DNA from: an uncultured Clostridia bacterium
Lineage (GTDB): Bacteria > Bacillota > Clostridia > Oscillospirales > Ruminococcaceae
NCBI GenBank assembly: GCA_944386805.1
Contig: CALXCO010000002.1
Location: forward strand, 90,533 to 154,532
DNA length: 64,000 nucleotides
Direction: 5' to 3'
Positions 8,994-15,770 of this stretch are shown here, one piece after another (the first letter of the stretch is position 1; every line of letters begins with the position of its first letter). The notes under the pieces are model-generated. The model did no database searches and was not told the origin of the DNA. It worked only from the letters and a program-made list of their open reading frames with translations. Position numbers and translations under genes: made by a program.

Positions 8994-10056
8994 AATCCCC
9001 TGATGCAACAAACGGACGCAATAACGGGAAAAGAGATTCCTTTGTATGTCCTTTCCATCCGGTCACCGATTCTGCCGTCAGCATCGAGTCGAGCACTGCT
9101 TCTTCGGTTGCTTCGGCCGCTGCACGAAAGACCTGATCAATCTGCCGTTCATCCAGCTGACAGACAGTCTGGATAGCGGTATGATCGTTTAAATCAAACT
9201 GGTTGCCAGTTGAAAAGCCGATTGCAATTTCACCGCTCCCATGCCCGATATACGACCCCAGCCGAATCAGTCCGACCGGACAACGACGAAGAACACGCCT
9301 GAGCTGCCGGTCACTAAGCGGAATATCGGTTGCCAGCACCATGATACAGGAGCCTTTATCCGGAGCTGCACCATCATACCGGTGCAGCAACTGTTCCCGC
9401 TCTGTATCGCTGAGCAATGTCAGATCGGCTAGACGTCCATGATTGGTCTGCACCAGTACACCGACGGTGTATTCTTGTCCATCCAGTGTGACTACCCGCG
9501 AAGCACTGCCAATGCCGCCTTTAAGCGAATGGCAGACGGTTCCCCTTCCTGCGCCGACTGCACCCAGCTCAAAATCAGCCGACGCGCTTTCAATTGCCGC
9601 AAAGACATCTTCCTTTTCCACCGGCCGATCAATCAGACGGTTGAGGAAAGAGTCGTTGCATTCCCCAACGACCGGGTTGATGGAAGTCAGTTCGATGCCG
9701 TCCTTCTGGCACAGCTGCACCATATATTCCACCAGTGCGTCATGTACTTTGCCGACATTCAGCGTTCCGGTCAGGGCAATCGGCGTTTCCAGCGTCCCCA
9801 GCTCATCCAGCTGTACCAGTCCGAGTGTTTTTCCAAAACCATTGATTACCTGAGCAGCGGCGGTCATCTTATGCACAAACGGGTTTTCGACCGGCGGCAG
9901 GATCACCGTCACCCCTGTCTGATAATCACCGTCTGCAATCGTCCGGTGTCCGACCCGAACACCGGGTACGTCGGAAATCAGGTTGCGCTTTCCACGCGGC
10001 AGCGAACCAATCGTAAGCCCAAGGGCCGAAGCCCGTACAGCACCAACATCTGTCAT
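8965..10056 (-). CDS. P1 family (S58/DmpA) aminopeptidase
   Basis: N-terminal nucleophile hydrolase of the DmpA/BapA family, which self-cleaves before a serine and then acts as an aminopeptidase or amidase. The motif GGIGSASR contains the expected Gly-Ser cleavage site; other family blocks are ISDVPGVRVGHRTI near the start, TGTLNVGKVHDALV, and NHGRLADL. The ATG at 10056 is preferred over ATGs at 10062 and 10074 because AAGAGGA lies six bases upstream only for that one. 363 residues, in the family range. Monocistronic. Confidence 0.9.
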   Translation of the reverse strand: MTDVGAVRASALGLTIGSLPRGKRNLISDVPGVRVGHRTIADGDYQTGVTVILPPVENPFVHKMTAAAQVINGFGKTLGLVQLDELGTLETPIALTGTLNVGKVHDALVEYMVQLCQKDGIELTSINPVVGECNDSFLNRLIDRPVEKEDVFAAIESASADFELGAVGAGRGTVCHSLKGGIGSASRVVTLDGQEYTVGVLVQTNHGRLADLTLLSDTEREQLLHRYDGAAPDKGSCIMVLATDIPLSDRQLRRVLRRCPVGLIRLGSYIGHGSGEIAIGFSTGNQFDLNDHTAIQTVCQLDERQIDQVFRAAAEATEEAVLDSMLTAESVTGWKGHTKESLFPLLRPFVASGDFMTGPSLRR

Positions 10057-10077
10057 ATACATTCCTCTTACCATATC

Positions 10078-10115
10078 AAAAGGCGGCCTTCTCTGTCCGG
10101 GGAAAGCCGCCTTGC
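10078..10115 (-). terminator. Intrinsic terminator after sufB
   Basis: AAGGCGGC and GCCGCCTT form an 8-bp stem; on the minus strand the stem is followed by TTTTGAT. It separates sufCB from the peptidase gene. Confidence 0.7.
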
Positions 10116-10138
10116 TTTATTTTATACAGTCGATGGGA

Positions 10139-11059
10139 TTATTCCAGGAAAGCGTCGATAATGATCTTTTCCGCTTCCTGCTCATCCAGACCCAGTGTTT
10201 CCAGCTTGAGCATCTGCTCATTATTGATGCGTCCGATTGCCGCTTCGTGAATGATTGCAGCCTCGGAGTGGTTGGCCTCGATCTCCGGAATCGAACGGAC
10301 ATGCGCGCCATCCATCAGGATGGTATCACACTGGATATGCGCATGACAGGGCGCGTTGCCCTGTGCAATCGGGTGGAAGACCTGTTCCGACTGGTCTTTT
10401 GCGACCGAACGGGAGATAACCTGTGCAGAGGAACCTTCACCGTTGAGGTGAATCACGACATCCGAAACCGCCGACTGTTGGTCGTGGGTCATCAGACGTT
10501 CGGTAATCAGCAATTTTGCATCCTTGCCGAGGGTTGCATCCGTTTTACGGACGGTGGAAGAAACGCCACCGATCTGCACCATTTCCATCTCACAACTTGC
10601 GCCTTCATCCATTGTCACCAGGGTCGTCGGATTGAGAATCCGTTCACCGGTTCCCTTGCCTTCGCCGTAATGCTTTTCGACATAACGGATATGCGCATTT
10701 TTGCCGATCTTAAAGGAATGGATACCATCATGTTCCGACTTGGCGTGTCCGTCATTGTGGATACCACAGCCGGCGATAATCGTGACATCCGCGCCCTCGC
10801 CGATGATAAAGTCATTGTATACCAGGTCGTTCAGGCCGGATTCGGTCAGGATGACCGGGATATGCACCGACTCACCCTTGGTTCCGGGACGGACAAGGAT
10901 ATCAATGCCAGGACGGTCAGTCTTGGGAACAATTTTGACATTCTCGGTCGAATAGCGCTCGACGCCCTTGCCGTTTTCGCGCAGGTTGAAAGCACCATCC
11001 ACCTTACCGGTAATACCGGCAATTGTAGACAGCATTTTTTCGATAACAGACTGATCCAT
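10139..11059 (-). CDS. sufB: SufB/SufD-family Fe-S assembly scaffold protein
   Basis: A 306-residue beta-helix scaffold protein of the SufBD family, much shorter than typical SufB (~470) because the N-terminal extension is missing; this is the compact form found in two-gene SufCB systems of anaerobes. The conserved C-terminal SEIEANHSEA-type segment is seen as PEIEANHSEAAIIHEAAIGRI-like text near residue 260. It works with SufC ATPase to assemble clusters. Start: the ATG at 11059 overlaps the sufC stop as TGATG, indicating translational coupling; the upstream TTG at 11065 is less likely. No sufS or sufU is next to it. Confidence 0.9.
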   Translation of the reverse strand: MDQSVIEKMLSTIAGITGKVDGAFNLRENGKGVERYSTENVKIVPKTDRPGIDILVRPGTKGESVHIPVILTESGLNDLVYNDFIIGEGADVTIIAGCGIHNDGHAKSEHDGIHSFKIGKNAHIRYVEKHYGEGKGTGERILNPTTLVTMDEGASCEMEMVQIGGVSSTVRKTDATLGKDAKLLITERLMTHDQQSAVSDVVIHLNGEGSSAQVISRSVAKDQSEQVFHPIAQGNAPCHAHIQCDTILMDGAHVRSIPEIEANHSEAAIIHEAAIGRINNEQMLKLETLGLDEQEAEKIIIDAFLE

Positions 11060-11796
11060 CAGCAAGTCCCCCTCTCATTTGTCAGGCAGGAGTGCGATAC
11101 CATATTGATACTGCTCAGGGTCGGGAAAATCTCCTCTTTAGGCCCATATGCGCGGATACCGCCGTCCTGGAGAATCATAATGTCATCTGCCAGCTGGAGG
11201 ATTCTTTCCTGATGAGATATGATGACAACCGTCTGTTCACCACTCTGGCGCAGTTTATCAAAGGTATCGACCAGCATTGCAAAGCTCCACAGGTCGATTC
11301 CCGCTTCCGGTTCGTCAAAAATCGCAAGCTCCGGTTTTTTGGCCAGCAGGGTTGCAATCTCAATCCGTTTAAGCTCACCGCCGGAAAGGGTCGCGTCAAT
11401 TTCACGGGTGATATATTCCCGTGCGCACAGTCCAACCTTGGAAAGATAGCTGCAGCAGGCTTCCTCGGTCAGAGGAGAACCATGTGCCAGTTCAAGCAGC
11501 CGGGAGATTTTCATACCCTTGAACCGGGGCGGCTGCTGGAACGCATATCCAATCCCCAAACGGGCACGGTCGGTAACGGACATATTGGTAATTTCCTGCC
11601 CATTCCAGAGAATCTGGCCGGAAGTCACCTTTTCCAGTCCCATAATCAGCTTGGCAAGGGTCGATTTGCCGCCGCCATTGGGACCGGTAATAACAGTCAG
11701 CCGGCCAGTCGGAACGGTAAAGGACAGATCTTTGATGATCTGTGTGGTGCCGTCGTTCTGGGCGACTTCAAATGAAATGTTTTTCACTTCGAGCAT
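11059..11796 (-). CDS. sufC: Fe-S assembly ATPase SufC
   Basis: ABC-type ATPase of 245 residues that drives SufB scaffold rearrangement. Walker A GPNGGGKST near residues 39-47, Q-loop GYAFQQPPRFKG, signature LSGGELKRIEIA, Walker B ELAIFDEPEAGID and the H-loop IISHQ are all intact. The E-P-E-A-G-I-D Walker B form is characteristic of SufC. The ATG at 11796 is preferred over an in-frame TTG at 11805 because AAAGGA is too close to the TTG. Confidence 0.94.
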   Translation of the reverse strand: MLEVKNISFEVAQNDGTTQIIKDLSFTVPTGRLTVITGPNGGGKSTLAKLIMGLEKVTSGQILWNGQEITNMSVTDRARLGIGYAFQQPPRFKGMKISRLLELAHGSPLTEEACCSYLSKVGLCAREYITREIDATLSGGELKRIEIATLLAKKPELAIFDEPEAGIDLWSFAMLVDTFDKLRQSGEQTVVIISHQERILQLADDIMILQDGGIRAYGPKEEIFPTLSSINMVSHSCLTNERGTC

Positions 11797-11855
11797 CTTA
11801 TTCAATCCTTTCAGGATAGCTGCAATTTTGTTTTTCTTCCGACAGAAGAAAACCC

Positions 11856-11870
11856 TCCTATAGTATAGGA
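11856..11870. promoter_or_regulatory. Perfect palindrome overlapping the sufCB -10 box
   Basis: TCCTATA-G-TATAGGA. The minus-strand -10 TATACT (11862-11867) lies inside it, so a bound protein would block transcription of sufCB. Confidence 0.6.
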
Positions 11871-11890
11871 CATTTGGCGATTTTTAGCAA
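11862..11890 (-). promoter_or_regulatory. Sigma-A promoter for sufCB
   Basis: Minus strand TTGCTA and TATACT with a 17-bp spacer. Confidence 0.7.
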
Positions 11891-11916
11891 GTTTTTTTTG
11901 TGAACAACTGCCCTGC

Positions 11917-11958
11917 TGACAATTGACGGTTGTCATCGGCTGTCAAATATGATAAAAT
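11917..11958 (+). promoter_or_regulatory. Promoter and inverted repeat upstream of the DtxR-like gene
   Basis: TTGTCA (11930-11935) and TAAAAT (11953-11958) are 17 bp apart. The -35 is one arm of the inverted repeat TGACAA-N7-TTGTCA (11917-11935), which could be an autoregulatory site. Confidence 0.55.
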
Positions 11959-11998
11959 GGAAATAATATTATCGAACACAACGGAAAGAAGGGCGTAT

Positions 11999-12388
11999 AT
12001 GCAGATTCATCAATCAGCGGAAGATTATCTGGAAGCAATCCTGGTTCTGCACCGTCAAAAAGGAGCGGTACGATCGATCGATATCGCCGTCTATAAAAGC
12101 TACTCCAAACCCAGTATCAGCCGGGCAGTTTCGCTGCTGCGGGAAAACGGATATATTCTGGTAGACCGGGACGGCTACATCACGCTGACCGACTCCGGAA
12201 TGGAGATTGCAGAAAAGATTTATGAACGTCATGAAGTGATCCGAACCTGGCTGATTCGACTGGGGGTTCCGGAAGGAATCGCGGCGGAAGATGCCTGCAA
12301 GATGGAACATGATCTGAGCAGTATTACCTTCGAAAAGATGAAAGAGTTTATTCTGCGGACACAGGAGGATTCAAATGGCACGTTATGA
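11999..12388 (+). CDS. DtxR/MntR-family metal-dependent transcriptional regulator
   Basis: A 129-residue winged-helix regulator with the DtxR DNA-binding and dimerisation domains and no SH3-like domain, as in MntR. The AEDYLEAI start carries Asp9 and Glu12 at the MntR ligand positions; RHEV supplies the histidine near residue 76; the dimerisation helix reads CKMEHDLS, that is Cys-x2-Glu-His as in DtxR/IdeR instead of Glu-x2-Glu-His of MntR. Metal preference (Mn or Fe) is therefore uncertain. It is divergent from sufCB and overlaps the next small gene by 14 bp. The start ATG is preceded by GGAAAGAAGGG. Confidence 0.88.
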   Translation: MQIHQSAEDYLEAILVLHRQKGAVRSIDIAVYKSYSKPSISRAVSLLRENGYILVDRDGYITLTDSGMEIAEKIYERHEVIRTWLIRLGVPEGIAAEDACKMEHDLSSITFEKMKEFILRTQEDSNGTL

Positions 12389-12704
12389 GCGCAGTTTTAA
12401 TATGCCCATTTATACGGTTGCCAGAAAGGTGGAAGATGCTGTCATGCAGGGCAGTATCTCCGCTTCGCTGGAAGAGTCCACCGACTTTGACTTTCATGGT
12501 GTCAGCTGCGCGGTACGGGTGTTTGAGCGGTACAGCTGGCTGGGAAGTAATCGGGTCAGCATGAGTGTCACAATGGTCGGCGACGCACATGCCACCCATC
12601 TGGTCGCTGTTACCTCCGGAGGAAGCCAGGCTGTCTTTTTCAAAATCAACACCTGGGGTGAAGAATCCTTTCTGGAAACGCTGACAACGGCGCTGGAAGG
12701 CTAA
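12375..12704 (+). CDS. Small protein of unknown function, possibly DUF6054 family
   Basis: A 109-residue soluble protein with alternating beta-strand-like segments (VSCAVRVFERYSWLGSNRVSM and similar) and a C-terminal helix. No signal or membrane segment. It resembles the DUF6054 type by length and general pattern, from memory only. Overlap with the DtxR-like gene and a GGAGG site inside that gene imply co-transcription and possibly coupled translation. Confidence 0.6.
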   Translation: MARYERSFNMPIYTVARKVEDAVMQGSISASLEESTDFDFHGVSCAVRVFERYSWLGSNRVSMSVTMVGDAHATHLVAVTSGGSQAVFFKINTWGEESFLETLTTALEG

Positions 12705-12796
12705 AGCAGGGCAGTATGTCCGCAAAATGCCGGTTTTTATCGGCATCTGTAACAAAAAGTGTAATTTTAATTTGATATATTTCTCAACAAACGAAG

Positions 12797-12836
12797 GCAC
12801 AGCTGTAAAGCAAAAGACTTGACAGCTGTGCTTTTT
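12797..12836 (+). terminator. Intrinsic terminator sharing sequence with the next promoter
   Basis: GCACAGCTGT (12797-12806) and ACAGCTGTGC (12822-12831) form a perfect 10-bp stem followed by TTTTT. Its right arm overlaps the -35 box of the ylxM promoter. Confidence 0.8.
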
Positions 12837-12847
12837 GGCGTTATAAT
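12819..12847 (+). promoter_or_regulatory. Consensus sigma-A promoter of the ylxM-ffh operon
   Basis: TTGACA and TATAAT separated by exactly 17 bp. The 12-mer TGTAAAGCAAAA occurs on both sides, at 12804-12815 and 12854-12865; the second copy begins an inverted repeat TGTAAA-N10-TTTACA. Confidence 0.8.
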
Positions 12848-12907
12848 ACCATATGTAAAGCAAAAATGGTTTACAAGGAGCTGTTTTGCAGAACGGAGGG
12901 ACGCTTT

Positions 12908-13282
12908 GTGGCAGATAAGAATCTGAATATTTCGGTTCTTCTGGATCACTATGGCGCGATGCTGACTGAAAAACAGCGCGAAGTAATTGATCTGTACTAT
13001 AATGATGATCTTTCGCTGGCGGAAATCGCCGAGCAGGAAGGTATTACCCGTCAGGGTGTCCGCGATAATATCAAGCGCGCCGAAGCACAGCTGATCGAAA
13101 TGGAAGAAAAACTTCATTCGGCAGCCCGCTTTAAACGGATGATGGAAACCTTCGAGGAGATCGACCAGGCGCTCGCCGAAATGGAAAAGGAATATTCCTC
13201 GATCAGGCGGCTGTCCGGTGTCAAAAAAGTACAGAGTATCCGAAAGAAACTTTCGTCTTTTGCGGATGATTATTTTGCATGA
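12908..13282 (+). CDS. ylxM: YlxM family SRP-associated DNA-binding protein
   Basis: A 124-residue protein with a sigma-70 region 4-like helix-turn-helix: LTEKQREVIDLYYNDDLSLAEIAEQ then GITRQGVRDNIKRAEAQL, followed by a helical tail. YlxM proteins are encoded next to ffh across Firmicutes and modulate SRP in the few cases studied. The start is a GTG at 12908 with GGAGGG seven bases upstream; an ATG at 12866 lacks this. Ends 23 bp before ffh. Confidence 0.9.
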   Translation: MADKNLNISVLLDHYGAMLTEKQREVIDLYYNDDLSLAEIAEQEGITRQGVRDNIKRAEAQLIEMEEKLHSAARFKRMMETFEEIDQALAEMEKEYSSIRRLSGVKKVQSIRKKLSSFADDYFA

Positions 13283-13305
13283 TGAGATGAACAGGAGGGA
13301 CGGCA

Positions 13306-14652
13306 TTGGCATTTGAAAGCCTTTCAGACAAGCTTTCTGCGGCCTTTAAAAAGCTGCGTTCCAAAGGTAAGCTGAGCGAATCGGACATCAAGGACGCGAT
13401 GCGTGAAGTCAAGCTGGCGCTTCTGGAAGCGGACGTCAACTACAAGGTCGTCAAGGACTTTATCAAAACCGTCAGTGAACGGGCTGTCGGTGCACAGGTC
13501 CTCGAAAGTCTGACCCCTGCCCAGCAGGTCGTCAAGATTGTCAATGAGGAACTGACCGCGCTGATGGGCGGCGAAAATGCCCGGATTGAATTTGCTTCCA
13601 AGCCTCCGACCGTCATTCTGATGTGCGGCCTTCAGGGCAGTGGTAAAACCACCCACGCCGCCAAACTGGCAAAATACTTCAAGGATAAAGAAGGCTGCCG
13701 GCCGCTGTTGATTGCCTGTGACGTTTACCGTCCCGCTGCAATTGAACAGCTGCAAATCGTCGGCGAAAGAGCCGGTGCACGGGTCTTTGAGATGGGCCAG
13801 GGCGATCCGATTGAGATTGCGCGGGAAGGCTTGAAGTTTGCCCGCGATCATGGCCATGATCTGGTCATCGTTGATACCGCAGGCCGCCTGCATATTGATG
13901 AAACGCTGATGGATGAGCTGAAACGAATTGAAGCGGCTGTCAACCCGAACGAAATTCTGCTGGTTGTCGACTCGATGACCGGTCAGGACGCTGTCACGGT
14001 GGCAGATACCTTTAACAAAGCCCTTCCGATCACCGGTATCATCCTCACCAAGCTGGACTCGGATACCCGCGGCGGTGCCGCAATCTCGGTTCGTCAGGTC
14101 ACCGGAAAGCCGATCAAGTTCTCCGGTGTAGGCGAAAAGATTGAAGATCTGGAGCCTTTCCATCCCGGACGGATGGCTTCCCGAATCCTGGGAATGGGCG
14201 ACGTACTGACGCTGATTGAAAAGGCGCAGGAAACCGTCGACGAAAAGGAAGCAGAAAAGCTCGCAAAGAAGTTACAGCAAAACTCCTTTGATATGAATGA
14301 CCTGCTCGAACAGATGCAGCAGATCAAAAAAATGGGTTCGATGCGTTCGATTGTCTCGATGATTCCCGGTATTTCCGGAAAAGTCACCGATGAGAATCTC
14401 GAACAGGGCGACCGTCAGCTGAAAATCATCGAAGCGATGATTCACTCGATGACCAAACGCGAACGGGAAAATCCGTCGATCATCAACCCTTCCCGCAAGA
14501 GAAGAATTGCGGCCGGCTCCGGAACACGGGTCGAAGATGTCAACCGTCTGCTCAAGCAGTTTGACCAGATGAAGCAGATGATGAAAAAAATGGGCGGCCT
14601 GAACAAAAAAGGCTTTAAACGCCGGATGAAGTTCCCGCCGATGAACATGTGA
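13306..14652 (+). CDS. ffh: Signal recognition particle protein Ffh
   Basis: SRP54 GTPase that binds 4.5S/6S RNA and hydrophobic signal sequences for co-translational membrane targeting. N domain, then the G domain with GLQGSGKTT, DTAGR, TKLD and the GGAAIS motif, then the methionine-rich M domain (residues ~310-448: DLLEQMQQIKKMGSM, MTKRERENP, RIAAGSGTRVEDVN, and a Met-rich end). Begins with TTG at 13306 after AGGAGGG. 448 residues, normal length. Confidence 0.97.
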   Translation: MAFESLSDKLSAAFKKLRSKGKLSESDIKDAMREVKLALLEADVNYKVVKDFIKTVSERAVGAQVLESLTPAQQVVKIVNEELTALMGGENARIEFASKPPTVILMCGLQGSGKTTHAAKLAKYFKDKEGCRPLLIACDVYRPAAIEQLQIVGERAGARVFEMGQGDPIEIAREGLKFARDHGHDLVIVDTAGRLHIDETLMDELKRIEAAVNPNEILLVVDSMTGQDAVTVADTFNKALPITGIILTKLDSDTRGGAAISVRQVTGKPIKFSGVGEKIEDLEPFHPGRMASRILGMGDVLTLIEKAQETVDEKEAEKLAKKLQQNSFDMNDLLEQMQQIKKMGSMRSIVSMIPGISGKVTDENLEQGDRQLKIIEAMIHSMTKRERENPSIINPSRKRRIAAGSGTRVEDVNRLLKQFDQMKQMMKKMGGLNKKGFKRRMKFPPMNM

Positions 14653-14726
14653 CCTGACTGCGCAAACAAAAGTTACGCCAGTTTGTCAAACCAAAATATA
14701 CCAAATGATTTCAGGAGGAAATTACC

Positions 14727-14969
14727 ATGGCAGTTAAAATCAGACTTCGCAGAATGGGCGCTAAGAAAGCTCCTTTCTACCGCATCGTTGTTGCAGATTC
14801 CAGATATCCCCGTGACGGCCGCTTCATCGAAGAGATCGGCACCTACGATCCTACCAAGGACCCCAGCGTCATCAACGTTGACCTCGAAAAGGCTAACAAA
14901 TGGATCGCTACCGGTGCTCAGCCCACCGATACCGTCAAGAAGATCCTCAAGGTTGCTTCTGAGAAATAA
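14727..14969 (+). CDS. rpsP: 30S ribosomal protein S16
   Basis: 80 residues, full length; begins [25 protein letters not shown], the universal S16 start, with the GTYDP motif in the middle. AGGAGG upstream. Usual third gene of the ffh operon. Confidence 0.98.
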   Translation: MAVKIRLRRMGAKKAPFYRIVVADSRYPRDGRFIEEIGTYDPTKDPSVINVDLEKANKWIATGAQPTDTVKKILKVASEK

Positions 14970-15040
14970 TTGATTTCCTTTAAGCTTCGCCCCACAGCCG
15001 CCGGGGTTACAGAGGCGGTGGACACGCGGGACCGGTCTTA

Positions 15041-15060
15041 CAGGTTACTTTTGTAACCTG
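15041..15060 (+). promoter_or_regulatory. Hairpin in the rpsP-khpA spacer
   Basis: CAGGTTAC-TTTT-GTAACCTG, perfect 8-bp stem with a four-base loop and no T run after it, in the 136-bp rpsP-khpA spacer. Could stabilise or process the mRNA between the two genes. Confidence 0.5.
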
Positions 15061-15105
15061 CAGGCGCAGGCCGCCTGGTTCCTGTCAGAGAAAAGAGGAA
15101 TAAAC

Positions 15106-15339
15106 ATGGAAGAATTGCTGGTCGCGCTGGCCCGCGGCCTGGTCGAAGACAAGGACTCGGTTCGGGTCACGGTCGACGAACCGGCTGAGGACGGCACCAT
15201 CGTCTATCATCTGAACGTGGCTCCTGCCGATATGGGCAGAGTCATCGGCAAACAGGGACGCATCGCCAAGGCGATCCGTGTGGTTATGCGTTCTGCCGCT
15301 CAGCAAAACGGCAGCAAAATCATGGTTGAGATTGACTGA
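15106..15339 (+). CDS. khpA: KH-domain RNA-binding protein KhpA
   Basis: 77-residue single type II KH protein with the RNA-binding GxxG loop in VIGKQGRIAKAIR. KhpA pairs with KhpB/Jag in Gram-positives and affects cell division and elongation. AGAGGA precedes the ATG. In most Firmicutes rimM, trmD and rplS follow; here a terminator ends the operon. Confidence 0.93.
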   Translation: MEELLVALARGLVEDKDSVRVTVDEPAEDGTIVYHLNVAPADMGRVIGKQGRIAKAIRVVMRSAAQQNGSKIMVEID

Positions 15340-15350
15340 CCGCGTCAGTA

Positions 15351-15379
15351 AGCGCACTGGAAATCCAGTGCGCTTTTTG
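15351..15379 (+). terminator. Intrinsic terminator after khpA
   Basis: GCGCACTGG-AAAT-CCAGTGCGC followed by TTTTT. Confidence 0.88.
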
Positions 15380-15422
15380 ATTGTCGCTTTATGAACAATC
15401 TGTAAAAATAAGCGTAGAATTA

Positions 15423-15451
15423 TTGCAAATTTTGTCAATTCATGCTATAAT
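15423..15451 (+). promoter_or_regulatory. Sigma-A promoter of the flotillin-like gene leader
   Basis: TTGCAA (15423-15428) and TATAAT (15446-15451), spacer 17 bp. Transcription would start near 15458, giving a leader of about 310 nt. Confidence 0.8.
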
Positions 15452-15459
15452 TTAACCAA

Positions 15460-15566
15460 ACAAAAGGGAGTAGCGGACAGAGTTCCCTCTGCCGGTTCCA
15501 TCGACTAAACGGTTATTTCTGATAACCCGGTGGCGCCAGTTCTTACGGATTTGACAAGACTTTTGC
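15460..15566 (+). promoter_or_regulatory. Candidate yybP-ykoY-type (Mn2+-sensing) riboswitch aptamer
   Basis: Starts AAAAGGGAGTAGC (15462-15474), close to the GGGGAGUAGC hallmark of the yybP-ykoY family, and closes with GACAAGACTTTT, close to its GCAAGACC 3' end. AAAAG (15462-15466) can pair with CTTTT (15560-15564) as P1; inside are CAGAG/CTCTG and GGTTAT/ATAACC stems. The CTTTT strand also belongs to the terminator's left arm, so aptamer and terminator exclude each other, as expected for an ON switch. Family call is from recalled consensus, not a covariance search. Confidence 0.6.
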
Positions 15567-15604
15567 AGGTAGGCAAACTATTTGTCTGCTGCAAAAGTCT
15601 TTTT
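15557..15604 (+). terminator. Leader terminator upstream of the flotillin-like gene
   Basis: AGACTTTTGCAG (15557-15568) pairs perfectly with CTGCAAAAGTCT (15589-15600); AGGCAAA/TTTGTCT extends the stem; TTTTG follows. It ends transcription about 165 bp before the start codon, so it is an attenuator. Confidence 0.85.
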
Positions 15605-15770
15605 GTTTATCAGCCGGAAAGTTTCCGCACGCTTTTGTCTGGCGGCGCGGAAGCTCTGCGCAGAAAAGAAAATTTTCACTTCCCCGCCGTTGTTCATCTG
15701 TTTGTATCAAAACCGGTTCTCCACTGTCATAAAATATGGGGGCAACCGGTATTTAAGGAGGAGTCTTTTT

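Noticed and set aside
15462..15545. T-box riboswitch reading based on GGTGGCGCC
   Set aside because: Leader too short, no specifier stem, downstream gene not related to amino acids; yybP-ykoY-like features fit better.
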